64,000 nt of DNA, taken from contig NZ_JAJNMU010000030.1 of NCBI RefSeq assembly GCF_022458865.1, positions 1 to 64,000 of the forward strand, read 5' to 3'. Both the position numbers and the translations under genes were made by a program. This DNA comes from Paenibacillus periandrae. Lineage in GTDB: Bacteria; Bacillota; Bacilli; Paenibacillales; NBRC-103111. Of the stretch, positions 25,743-34,050 are shown piece by piece. Below the pieces are notes generated by a model. It saw nothing but the letters and a program-made list of their open reading frames with translations. It ran no database searches and was not told where the DNA came from. Each line of letters opens with the position of its first letter. Position 1 is the first letter of the stretch.

Positions 25743-25973
25743 ATGAGTAAGGTACGAATCGGCTTAGTGGGTATAGGAAGCATGGGAACCGCACATGTTC
25801 GTATTAATCAAGCCCGTATCGAATTTGTACTCGACCCAAACGTATCGGTCACGGATGTATGCTTTCGGGTCGGCTTTAAGCACTTGGCGCATTTCAGCCG
25901 AGTATTTAAGGAGCTTGTGGGTGTCACTCCGGTTCAATATAAGAAATTACTGACGGCTACGCCAGTACAATAA
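25743..25973 (+). pseudogene. Chimeric remnant: start of a Gfo/Idh oxidoreductase fused to the end of an AraC regulator
   Basis: The first 19 residues (SKVRIGLVGIGSMGTAHVR) are the NAD-binding start of a Gfo/Idh/MocA oxidoreductase. From about residue 31 the sequence becomes VSVTDVCFRVGFKHLAHFSRVFKELVGVTPVQYKK, the second helix-turn-helix and end of an AraC-family regulator. A deletion joining two genes in frame explains this. The ATG at 25743 has only a weak upstream GGGG. No function is expected from a 76-residue product that lacks the catalytic and ligand parts. Confidence 0.75.
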
Positions 25974-26045
25974 TTGACAATCTTGGCCAACAGTTGAAAG
26001 GTATTTCCATATTCTTCATTATTATGATTAGGAGGCTTCGGGATC

Positions 26046-27045
26046 ATGCGCAAATGGAAAGTAGTAGTAACCGACTGGGAATACCTGGATCTACGCTTCG
26101 AGGAAGCGGTGTTTCAAGCTTATGACAATATCGAGCTGGTAACCGCACAGTGTCAGACCGAGGAAGAGGTAATCGAGGTTTGCCGTGATGCGGACGCGAT
26201 GATCAATCAGTATGCGCCGATTAGCCGTAAAGTGCTTGAACAGCTTGACACTTGCAAAGTGATCACGCGCTACGGTGTTGGTGTCGATACAATTGACCTG
26301 GAGGCGGCAAAGGAAAAGGGCATTTGCGTGGCGAACGTTCCTGATTATTGTGTGGACGAGGTTTCAGATCATGCATTAGCCTTGTTACTATCTTGGACCC
26401 GCAAGGTGACATTAGCAAATCATGCTGTCAAAAATGGTGTCTGGGATTTCAAGGTGACACAGCCAATATACCGTCTGAGTGGCCAAACAATCGGTTTGAT
26501 CGGCTTCGGCAAAATCCCGCAGTCGCTAGCTGAGAAGGTAAAGCCGCTTGGGCTTCGCGTCATCGTAGCAGATCCTTACTTCACCGAGAAAGCCGATGTG
26601 GAAAAAGGGGTAGAGCTCGTTTCTCTTAGAACGCTGTGTAAGGAGTCCGACTATATTTCGGTTCATGCCCCATTGACTGCGGCTACACGGGGAATGATCG
26701 GTGAAGAGCAATTCTCACTTATGAAAAAGGAAGCTATCCTCATTAATACATCAAGGGGGGCCGATCGTCAACGAACAAGCGTTGATAGCAGCACTGGATG
26801 TGGTTGAATCAGAGCCGATACACGCCAACAATCCATTACTTAAGATGGATCAAGTTATTTTAACACCGCATGTCGCCTGGTACTCCGAGCAATCGGCTGC
26901 CGAATTGCGTTCCAAGGCTGTCATGGGGGTCGTCGACGTATTAGTGCACGGAGAGTATCCTAAATATTTGGTCAATCCGAAAGTGAAAGACCTCATTCAG
27001 CTCAAACCGTCCAATAACGAAGAACGATACGCCAAACTTGTCTAA
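26046..27045 (+). pseudogene. D-2-hydroxyacid dehydrogenase, frameshifted
   Basis: This is a D-isomer-specific 2-hydroxyacid dehydrogenase with substrate-domain Arg (VITRYGVGVDTID), the glycine motif LIGFGKIPQSLA, and a terminal catalytic His in ILTPHVAWYS. The frame breaks in a run of six G at 26755-26760: removing one G turns GAD-R-Q into GPIVNEQAL and continues to the stop at 27045. After that, the segment that normally contains a Lys-x-Gly-x-x-x-Gly-Ala turn is also missing about nine residues between ALIA and ALDVVE. Two independent lesions suggest real decay rather than only a sequencing error. TTAGGAGG precedes the ATG. Confidence 0.8.
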
Positions 27046-27095
27046 AAACATGAATGAATGCAACTTTGGATTGGTGGCAGGATAGGTATTCATCC

Positions 27096-27130
27096 AAAAA
27101 AGCCTTTGGAATAAAAACCAAAGGCTTTTT
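27096..27130. terminator. Bidirectional terminator; rest of the 27046-27451 gap
   Basis: AAAAAGCCTTTGG and CCAAAGGCTTTTT form a stem with a seven-base loop and runs of A and T on either side. No further feature is evident in 27131-27451 apart from an AT-rich stretch that may hold the promoter of the next gene. Confidence 0.8.
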
Positions 27131-27451
27131 GTATATTACGGCAACCGATTCGAACCGCTGGGAGAAAGTTGTTACTTGGGACGAAAAGGCCGTGGCAGGC
27201 AAAGGTGCTTTCGTCACATATGGTTACATCTGTCGCTGAATTCAGAAATTTGTCCTTAACAATTCGTAATTGCTGTATTCCTTAATATTAGTTCATCTAC
27301 ACTGGCTTCCATCTGACTTCAGGTGGGGCCTATTTGACGTTCGCTTGGATATTGTGATGCCGGATATCCCATTTTGTGGTATTATTAAAAATTAAATGCA
27401 AGTGCAATCTTACCTAATAATATTGCTTGTTGATACAGGGGAGGTAATGGT

Positions 27452-27991
27452 GTGATATATGTTGTAAGACATGGGCAAACAGATTTGAACAAAGAAGGAA
27501 GGCTTCAGGGAAGACAAGGTTTGCAATTAAACGAATATGGACAACAACAAGCTAAAGCTTTAGCGGAAAGTCTTGAAAATATCAAATTTGATTATGTTTA
27601 TTCCTCCCCTCAAAAAAGAGCCATTCAAACAGCCGAGATTGCAACTGGTATGAAGCCGATAATTGATAATAGACTTGATGTGTTTGACTTAGGCGAGGCC
27701 GACACTTTGAAAAGATGCGAAGTTAAGATGGCTGGAGTAGTTCCTGATTCTAGTGTGTATAAAGGTGTCGAAGATTTAAACAGCTTCGTAAAGAGAATTT
27801 TCGAATTTATGCATCAGCTTAAGATTGCTTACGGCACAGAAAATATTAACATTTTACTTTCTGGGCATAGATGTACAACTGGTTGTATTGGTGCTTATTT
27901 TGAGGGAATTCCGAAAGACGGCAATGTTTTAAGGTATTCATCAGATAATGGACAATATAAAGTTTATACAGAATGGAAACAAGGTAGTTAA
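27452..27991 (+). CDS. Histidine phosphatase (phosphoglycerate mutase-like)
   Basis: A 179-residue member of the histidine phosphatase superfamily. The N-terminal V-R-H-G-Q-T motif gives the phospho-accepting His, SSPQKRAIQTAE follows with the second Arg, and LSGHRCTTG carries the second catalytic His. The start is a GTG at 27452 behind GGGGAGGTAATG. The substrate is not predictable; such small members dephosphorylate sugars, nucleotides or cofactors. No operon partner is clear, since the next frame lacks a ribosome binding site. Confidence 0.82.
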   Translation: MIYVVRHGQTDLNKEGRLQGRQGLQLNEYGQQQAKALAESLENIKFDYVYSSPQKRAIQTAEIATGMKPIIDNRLDVFDLGEADTLKRCEVKMAGVVPDSSVYKGVEDLNSFVKRIFEFMHQLKIAYGTENINILLSGHRCTTGCIGAYFEGIPKDGNVLRYSSDNGQYKVYTEWKQGS

Positions 27992-28011
27992 GCGTAGTAG
28001 CACCAATTCCG

Positions 28012-28356
28012 ATGCAGGCAAGCATTCAAGAAGCGTTACGGATAACCACGGTTGGATTCTGGGAAGATGCCGACAAGCCGCTGCGCAATGCCATTCTTAT
28101 TCCGCCCAAGGGTGAAGTTTTCGTGGCCAAATATGTAACAGGTTACGAACGTAATATCCTCATCATGAGCGATAAATCGAATTATGGTAGAAAATGGGTA
28201 ATGAATGAAGAGCTAAAACCGGTTCTAAAAGCCGAAGGAAAACTTGCAACAAACCCCACCAATCCAAAATTCATGTCGGAATATCGCTTGGTACTTCAGG
28301 TATTCCTCGAAAAACACCGCGATGGGCTCGAATCAGCTCTATCTATTTTTGCCTAA
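28012..28356 (+). CDS. Protein of unknown function, perhaps 5'-truncated
   Basis: A 114-residue soluble frame, without a recognisable ribosome binding site before its first ATG. The frame is open a few codons upstream (V-V-A-P-I-P before the Met), which makes an N-terminally shortened gene likely. No family is recognised. It ends 15 bases before a gene with a strong ribosome binding site. The coding potential is supported mainly by length and codon pattern. Confidence 0.45.
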   Translation: MQASIQEALRITTVGFWEDADKPLRNAILIPPKGEVFVAKYVTGYERNILIMSDKSNYGRKWVMNEELKPVLKAEGKLATNPTNPKFMSEYRLVLQVFLEKHRDGLESALSIFA

Positions 28357-28371
28357 AGGAGGCTTCTACAC

Positions 28372-29361
28372 ATGAAAATCGTTTACCGCAGCTTTTACGT
28401 GACTGCTGGAGTATTTGTCTGTCTGCTGATCAGCCTGTATGCCTCTCATATTGCCGTCGCCGTCGCCCCGTCATCCGCTTTCTATCATAAGTTCGAGCCG
28501 TCGGCGCTTCCACCCATCATTACCTTATTTGAAAATACGCCGTTGTATCCGGGTCCAGATGAATCCGTCGATCCTTCGTCTATCATTGCCCCTCAAGATG
28601 TGGAAGCGGTAGAGGCGGAAAAGGATTGGTATGTAACCGCTCAGAGCGGAGATCCAGGCAAGAGGTGGATCAAGATCAAAACAACGTGGCTCGGAGAAAT
28701 GTGGATACACTTGGACTACAATCGAATTGGAACGGTGAAACAAGCCGATACGAACATCGCTCTGATATGGCCCGCTGCTTTGTATACAGAGCCAGTGAAG
28801 GCTGCGTTAACGGATGTCGTTCTTTCCCCGCAGACCGTTCACTGCAACGCGATGTTTATTACCCCTGGCGGTAACAGCGCTTACCGTATTGAAACGTCCT
28901 GGCTTGGAGATCAATGGCTGGTTAACCCTAACTATATCCTTCTTGACATGGAAATATTGAACCGTGAAATGAAACTCCCGACGGAAACGTTACGGTTGGA
29001 GGACTGGGATACGGCACACCGTATGCAGAGCCCAGCTGAAGCTCATTTCATTCCGCCGCAAACCGTATTCGCCTTGGAAAAGACCGTCAGCGGTGAATAC
29101 CATGTCCGTGCCGAAGATGGCAGCACCTTCTGGGTCAACCCTGCTTACGCCCAGCCGGTTGGGACCAAGGAGATTAACGAAACGATTGAGTTAAGCAAAA
29201 ATACTTTGGTCCATCTGGTTCCTACAGCATCCCTTCCAATCTTCGGAGCTCTCACCCCGCAAAAGGTGAAGGCTTTCCAACAGTGGGACGATCCTGATGG
29301 AAAGCGCTGGTACCGGATACACAGCTGGAACGGCGATCTATGGATTTTGCCGGATAATTGA
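28372..29361 (+). CDS. Secreted protein with four SH3-like repeats
   Basis: A 329-residue protein with a signal peptide (hydrophobic residues 8-30) and then four repeated modules of about 70 residues. Each ends in a Trp-Leu/Ile motif: WLGEMWI (about residue 105), WLGDQWLVNPNYI (180), STFWVNPAYA (255) and WNGDLWILPDN at the terminus. This periodicity resembles tandem bacterial SH3-like domains that bind cell-wall peptides. AAAGGAGGC precedes the ATG. Cell-wall association is an inference from the fold-like repeat. Confidence 0.65.
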   Translation: MKIVYRSFYVTAGVFVCLLISLYASHIAVAVAPSSAFYHKFEPSALPPIITLFENTPLYPGPDESVDPSSIIAPQDVEAVEAEKDWYVTAQSGDPGKRWIKIKTTWLGEMWIHLDYNRIGTVKQADTNIALIWPAALYTEPVKAALTDVVLSPQTVHCNAMFITPGGNSAYRIETSWLGDQWLVNPNYILLDMEILNREMKLPTETLRLEDWDTAHRMQSPAEAHFIPPQTVFALEKTVSGEYHVRAEDGSTFWVNPAYAQPVGTKEINETIELSKNTLVHLVPTASLPIFGALTPQKVKAFQQWDDPDGKRWYRIHSWNGDLWILPDN

Positions 29362-29461
29362 ACAGATAAGAAGGAAGCCTTAAACTCATCAGAGGACAAT
29401 TGTAAAATTTTGATACCTGGACTATCATATCTAATCCTACTTAGGATAAGATATTTTTTTA

Positions 29462-29513
29462 TTCATTGAATATGATGATCGTCATAATATATGATTATGA
29501 TAATCATCATAAT
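29462..29513. promoter_or_regulatory. Double Fur box
   Basis: GATTATGATAATCATCATA (29494-29512) is close to the 19-base Fur consensus GATAATGATAATCATTATC. A less perfect copy (ATGATGATCGTCATAATA) abuts it on the left. A possible -35 TTGAAT and -10 TATGAT fall inside, so iron-bound Fur would block transcription to the right. Confidence 0.75.
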
Positions 29514-29590
29514 TGTGCTCGGAAAATCGAACCGAGGGAGTTGAATAATGTAACCGCGGCAGCTGGGCTTGGAGGTTGTCTTTTTTATAC
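29514..29590 (+). ncRNA. Candidate Fur-controlled short RNA (or remnant leader)
   Basis: Immediately after the Fur box come a hairpin CTCGG/CCGAG (29518-29536), then GGGAG-N7-ATG-TAA (a start codon followed directly by stop), and then a terminator: GGCAGC pairs with GTTGTC before TTTTTT (29558-29586). The result would be a transcript of about 70-80 bases with no coding capacity. Either it is a Fur-regulated small RNA of FsrA size or it is what remains of an iron gene whose coding part was deleted. Confidence 0.4.
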
Positions 29591-29699
29591 TGTTTAGAAG
29601 AAGCCTTATATTAAGATCCGCATTTGTAACAGTTGCCCCTGGTCAAAACACCACGTATTATACAGCATCTTATCGAAGTCTGGGAGGCTGAAAATAATA

Positions 29700-30587
29700 A
29701 TGAAACATCTAGTTGCTAAAAGTAGAAAACCTGGGTTTAGTAAGCCATTATTTAACCCCAGAGTCGTTACTCTATCAACACGTTCGGTAGTATATGATAT
29801 TGACAAGTCATCAGTAAATGTTGTCATTGTGTGCATTAGTGGCTTTCGTGGAGGAAATAGCAATGGAATGACCACTCTAAGGGACACTTTAAGGGAAAAA
29901 CTGACGGTAAAATACGGGGTTAATCCGAACAACATTTTTCACATCAAATGGAACCAAGAAAATGACAGCGACCCTAGAAATATTCCTTTAATAAGTGACA
30001 TAAATAAAGAAATTGTTAAACGTACTAAAAACCCGAGGTATGTCGCACTTATTGGACATTCATTTGGTGGGTGGGCGGCAAGTAGACTCTCTAGAATGAC
30101 TCTAAAAATCCCTGATTTTGTTGGCCTTGTGGATCCGGTATACGGGCCTGCCAATAGATTAAAAAAACCAGGAGATGTGCCCCGAGGGAGTAAGATCATA
30201 GAGTGGTTTCAAAACAACGGCATTACTGGCTTAACGGATTGTCCACCGTATTTGAGGGTTCCATGCACATCCGATGGAGAAGGCTTAGCGTGTGGTTTTC
30301 AAGGTGTGCCAGGCGCAGCGCAAAGACCTGTTAAATATTTGCGAACTTGGCATGGAGCAAGAATTCCATGCAGTAAAACGGATAAGTCTCCACTTCTTGC
30401 CTACCATACGAGCATTGATGATGATCAAAGGGTTCATCATGAAATATTTAATCAAATAGATCGCGACTTAAGCAAGTTTATTAAAAAGAGTTCGCTTCAT
30501 AGAAGCTTAATAACGGCAAAAATAAAGGTTAAGAGACGCTCTGCATGCAAATGCCATACTAAGAATGTTCGTGTTTTTTTAAAGTAA
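29700..30587 (+). CDS. Alpha/beta-hydrolase-like protein with a Cys/Lys-rich tail
   Basis: A 295-residue protein. A nucleophile elbow G-H-S-F-G-G near residue 119 follows a hydrophobic strand (YVALIGHSFGG), and an Asp in GLVDPVYG follows about 25 residues later, as in the alpha/beta hydrolase fold; His residues near 230-250 could complete the triad. The last 40 residues are Lys/Arg/Cys-rich. GGGAGGCTG precedes the ATG. There is no signal peptide. It lies between Fur boxes, so an iron-related hydrolase such as a siderophore esterase is possible but unproved. Confidence 0.6.
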   Translation: MKHLVAKSRKPGFSKPLFNPRVVTLSTRSVVYDIDKSSVNVVIVCISGFRGGNSNGMTTLRDTLREKLTVKYGVNPNNIFHIKWNQENDSDPRNIPLISDINKEIVKRTKNPRYVALIGHSFGGWAASRLSRMTLKIPDFVGLVDPVYGPANRLKKPGDVPRGSKIIEWFQNNGITGLTDCPPYLRVPCTSDGEGLACGFQGVPGAAQRPVKYLRTWHGARIPCSKTDKSPLLAYHTSIDDDQRVHHEIFNQIDRDLSKFIKKSSLHRSLITAKIKVKRRSACKCHTKNVRVFLK

Positions 30588-30622
30588 ACAATTGGTTGTA
30601 TGCCTATCCCATGTTATATTAT

Positions 30623-30642
30623 TAATAATGATTCTCATTGTC
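30623..30642. promoter_or_regulatory. Fur box
   Basis: TAATAATGATTCTCATTGTC matches the Fur consensus at most positions (AATAATGATTCTCATTGTC against GATAATGATAATCATTATC). It sits about 65 bases before a strong terminator. Confidence 0.65.
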
Positions 30643-30644
30643 AT

Positions 30645-30747
30645 ACAATTTGTGGGGCGACTTTCGTTTGGGATTCGCTGCTATCCGTGAAATGGTAAAA
30701 AAGAGAAGCTCTGACAACTTGCCATCACAGGCTGTCAGAGCTTTTTG
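30645..30747 (+). ncRNA. Second candidate Fur-controlled short RNA
   Basis: Between the Fur box and a terminator (AGCTCTGACA at 30707 paired with TGTCAGAGCT at 30733, then TTTT) there are about 65 bases without a ribosome binding site and start that make sense. A transcript of about 100 bases would result. A G-rich segment (TGTGGGGCGAC) and a poly-A stretch are unpaired. This resembles iron-responsive small RNAs in size and context only. Confidence 0.4.
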
Positions 30748-30835
30748 ATAGCTTTCAGCGTCGAACATGGACCGAACAAGCACCCAACTTAACAACAACC
30801 ATCTGTACCAGAGTAAATGAAGGAGGGCGGCCCAC

Positions 30836-30928
30836 ATGTTGGAATCCCATTTATTTTCTAATGAATCTATAAGGAAAGAATGGCTCCTCCAAGTCCGTTT
30901 CAGCTTGACGATGCCATCAAACTCCTGA
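30836..30928 (+). CDS. Possible 30-residue peptide between two Fur boxes
   Basis: A strong GAAGGAGGG ribosome binding site lies seven bases before the ATG. The 30-codon frame (starting M-L-E-S-H-L-F-S) ends at a TGA. The product has no recognised family and may be the head of a deleted gene. The rest of the 30748-31095 gap contains only the next Fur box and promoter. Confidence 0.3.
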   Translation: MLESHLFSNESIRKEWLLQVRFSLTMPSNS

Positions 30929-30981
30929 GCACATAAATCAAATAGGGTTGGAGCAGTGAGAGACCAATTGACAAATTATAT

Positions 30982-31000
30982 GATAATGATTATCATTATC
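30982..31000. promoter_or_regulatory. Fur box upstream of the siderophore-binding lipoprotein
   Basis: GATAATGATTATCATTATC matches the canonical 19-base Fur box at 18 positions. It overlaps the region after a TTGACA (about 30968) and so lies over the -10 region of the promoter for the gene at 31096. Confidence 0.9.
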
Positions 31001-31095
31001 TGATGTAAATACTGCTGATGTGGGGAACCCCTCGAATTAGGATTAGTCAGCATTTCCTCATAACACCAACTATCATCATATGTGGAGGTAACACC

Positions 31096-32094
31096 ATGAA
31101 TAAGAAACGCATATACCCATTGTTAGGATTGTTATTAGGCGCCGCAATAGTAGGAGTTGGATGTTCAACCACAACTGATAATAGCGGAGAAGGCAGCCAT
31201 TCACCGTCAGCCTCTTCGGGATCGTCTGCAACAGCGAAACCCGCTGCTGAGCGTGTAATGAAGGATGCGCTTGGTCACGAAGTGAACATACCGGCAAAAC
31301 CCGAGAGAATTATCGCTACCTATCTTGAGGATCATCTACTTGCTCTTGGAGTCAAACCGGTCGCCCAATGGTCGATCAACAACGGGAAGTCAGTGCAGAA
31401 CTACCTTCAGAAGGATCTGAAAGGGATTCCCACCATACCAAGCGACCTGCCATTCGAATCAGTCTTGAGCTTTGCTCCGGACTTAATCCTCGTGGACAGT
31501 GCGGAGCAAGTAGCCGGTGACAAATATGCCCAATATGCTAAAATTGCACCGACATTCACCGTAGGGAGCGAAGTTAACAATGACTGGCGGCAGGAGTTAA
31601 TGACTGTAGCCGAAGTATTGAATAAAAGCGAAGAAGCTAAGAAGGTTTTGGTAAGCTACGATTTAAAGGTGAAAGAAGCGAAGGAGAAATTAAAGCAGGA
31701 GATCGGGACCAAATCCGTGGCTGTTCTCTGGGTAACTAACAAAAATGTATATGTGCCGAGCGAAAAGCTGTCCTGCGGTGACGTTCTGTACCGGGACCTG
31801 GGTCTAACCGTACCAGAAGAGATCAAGGAAATTTCCAAAACAGCTACAAACAACTGGAATCCTATTGCCATGGAGAAGCTGGCTCAAATGAACATTGATT
31901 ATATGTTTTTGGTGAACAGCAAGAGAGTTGAGAATGAAGAGCTCCTGAAGGAGCCGGTTTGGGCCGGCATTCCAGCTGTCAAAAACGGGCAAGTATTCAA
32001 ATATGACGATAATGCAAGCTGGCTATATACAGGTGTCATTGCAAATACCCAGATGGTTGACAATGTTCTGGAAAGCATCTTGAAGAAGAAATAA
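31096..32094 (+). CDS. Iron-siderophore ABC transporter substrate-binding lipoprotein
   Basis: A 332-residue protein. A lipoprotein signal ends in the lipobox VGVGCS (Cys near residue 24), followed by a Ser/Thr/Gly-rich linker. The mature part begins with the Fe3+-siderophore binding protein pattern (VMKDALGHEVNIPAKPERI, later LSFAPDLILVDS), type III periplasmic-binding fold with a long connecting helix. GGAGGTAACACC precedes the ATG at 31096; a longer frame upstream is not needed. The near-perfect Fur box shows iron repression. The permease and ATPase genes are not adjacent; an IS element starts 260 bases downstream, so it must share a transporter elsewhere or has lost its partners. Confidence 0.88.
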   Translation: MNKKRIYPLLGLLLGAAIVGVGCSTTTDNSGEGSHSPSASSGSSATAKPAAERVMKDALGHEVNIPAKPERIIATYLEDHLLALGVKPVAQWSINNGKSVQNYLQKDLKGIPTIPSDLPFESVLSFAPDLILVDSAEQVAGDKYAQYAKIAPTFTVGSEVNNDWRQELMTVAEVLNKSEEAKKVLVSYDLKVKEAKEKLKQEIGTKSVAVLWVTNKNVYVPSEKLSCGDVLYRDLGLTVPEEIKEISKTATNNWNPIAMEKLAQMNIDYMFLVNSKRVENEELLKEPVWAGIPAVKNGQVFKYDDNASWLYTGVIANTQMVDNVLESILKKK

Positions 32095-32309
32095 CTAGGC
32101 GGCTATGAAAACTCAGCTGAAGGCTTCGGATTGTTTAAGTATGGGGCTCAGTCAGTTGAATGCTGTGAAGATTACCGAATTCATTGCTCAGATCACCAGA
32201 TAGTTGTCCGGATATATCAGATTAAGATCGCCGCAAAATAGACGCACTTCTTGAGAATCTGCAAATTGTTGTGTAAGTTGAAACGCGACCCTTTATAAAG
32301 CTATTTAAG

Positions 32310-32350
32310 CGAGCCTTTTCTCCATACAATGGAGAAAAGGCTCGTTATTT
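32310..32350 (+). terminator. Strong terminator at the left edge of the IS
   Basis: CGAGCCTTTTCTCCA and TGGAGAAAAGGCTCG pair perfectly over 15 bases with a five-base loop, followed by TTATTTTT. The IS end begins two bases later. The preceding 215 bases after the lipoprotein gene hold no visible gene. Confidence 0.85.
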
Positions 32351-32352
32351 TT

Positions 32353-33738
32353 GGCTCAACCTCAAAATCAGTGCTTGAATATTCAGCCCAAAAACCGTTT
32401 ACGGTTGCATTCGACTAAAATACCGGCTTTATAACGATCCCGATTAGGTGTGAAATAATGCCGACGTTGATAAGCTTTAATTCGGTTATGCCGACCTTTT
32501 ACGGTAGCATTGGTCCAACGGCAACGATGGTAATTGATGATTTCTTCTTGCCAGTTACGCATCGTTTTCAGTGCGCTCGTGACGGCTTGATGGTCGAATT
32601 GTACCCCCTGCTGGCACCAACGGTTGAATCCATGCGTTGCGACTTCCACATCCGGTGAACAGTCATACCACGTCGTAAAAGCTTCTTTCCATTCCCAAAC
32701 ACGGTGCAGGAGTGGGGAGTAACCTAACAGTTCATTGAGTTTTTTCTTGCTTTCCGCTGATAGCGATTCCGCTTGGGGGTTCAGCAATCGGTGATGGGCT
32801 TTGAGCAACGCTTTTGCTCATGGAGAAAGCGTACTTTGTACGGCATTTCGAACCTCCTGTAAGGCTTCAATGACATATCCATGGACATGAAAGCGGTCAG
32901 CGATCCGGATGGCTTTGGGAAAGCATTCGCTGATCCAGGTATGATAAGCCTTGGCCAAGTCCATAACCACAGCTTTGGGTTCGAGTTGCAGGAAGTGCGG
33001 GTGCCACTGGGCGTAGGCCCACAAATTCTCCAGCTTTCGCCCAGACAAAAGATCAAGCAGGGTCTCCCATTTGAGGTCATGAATGCCCGTATTGTAGGTA
33101 TGCCCTTTCCTTATAGCGAAGTCATCGCCCCCCAAGACCAGGCCGATGCTTTCAGTGGCTTGTTTCCACGCCTGCTTGGAAAGGCGTTCACTTTCCACAA
33201 GAACCACATCGTTGTGCAACCGGTGCACCGTACTGGTCGGTGCTTGCTGCATAAGGGCGCTATGCGCAGCGGTGGAGCTAAAGGCTTGCTCGGCAGCCCG
33301 TTCTCGAAAAAGGTGACTGTACCGTCTTTTAGGTCCGACAAACTCGTACATCCAGACAAAACCGATCTCGCATGACGAGCAGTGCATACGAATTGTCGGC
33401 ACGATGAGAACCACTTTTTTTCCGAACGCAGGCAGATGCTGAACCTTTCGTGGGTGATTATTTCCTTTGCGTATGACACATTCATCGGACTGACAAAGCG
33501 GACAGTCTTGTTTGTAGGTCACAGGTGTAACCTCGATATGGACTTCATCTGCGCTCATCGGCACAATCTGGTGGATCTGGAGCTCTGGCAAGTCGAGCAT
33601 TTCCTTGATATACTGGTTCTGCATCTGTTTATTCCTTTTTTGTTGTTGGGTAGGACTTTCAACAATACAGGATGAGCAGATGTTTTTCCATTTTCAACCT
33701 TAGATCAATTCGTCAATCACAGGTTTTGGTGTAGAGCC
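32353..33738 (-). mobile_element. ISL3-family insertion sequence, full length (1386 bp)
   Basis: The ends are imperfect inverted repeats: GGCTCAACCTCAAAATCAG on the left and, read inward from the right, GGCTCTACACCAAAACCTG. Inside is one transposase gene on the minus strand. The flanking eight bases (TTATTTTT and CAAAAAGT) are not identical, so no target duplication is visible; the insertion is old, recombined or my end is off by a few bases. A decayed second copy lies at about 38020-38793 and a third copy's end at 1-127. Confidence 0.8.
32383..33624 (-). pseudogene. ISL3 transposase interrupted by an in-frame TGA
   Basis: Starting at ATG 33624 the frame encodes a zinc-finger N-terminus (C-P-L-C...C and C-S-S-C), a helix-turn-helix region, and the DDE catalytic part (GGDDFAIRKGHTYNTGIHDL; later VVMDLAKAYHTWI; IADRFHVHGYVIEAL). 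At 32818-32820 a single TGA stops it, after which the same frame runs on to 32383 with the normal C-terminus (KALLKAHHRLLNPQ onward). So the gene is split into 268 and about 145 codons. The same TGA occurs at the same place in the other copy. Confidence 0.85.
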
Positions 33739-34050
33739 CAAAAAGTCAATCACTTTTTTTCTTACAAAAACGTATATTGTACACAGAAGATTTCAAGATG
33801 ACGGCGGCACTAGAGCATATCCAAGCTGTATATTTTAGACAATATGAATCCCAAAAAGTTTGAGGTTCCACTACTAAATTCAACCAATCTGTGTCTTCAA
33901 CTGGATAGGTCATGTTTGAACTTGATGGCTACATAAACTATGGGATTGACATTCGAATGATATCAAAATAAACTATTAATAAAATACACAAAAAACCAAA
34001 AAACGTTTTTACTGTTTAATCAATTGATAAAAGGAGTGGGAGGTCATTCT
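33739..34050. other. Intergenic region before the efflux regulator
   Basis: This stretch is AT-rich, with A-tracts and an AAAAACGTTTTT-like palindrome near 33996-34010 that could be an operator for the regulator at 34051. No reading frame with a ribosome binding site was found. Confidence 0.4.

Noticed and set aside
32353..33738. Target-site duplication of the ISL3 element
   Set aside because: The eight bases on either side (TTATTTTT and CAAAAAGT) do not match; I report no duplication.
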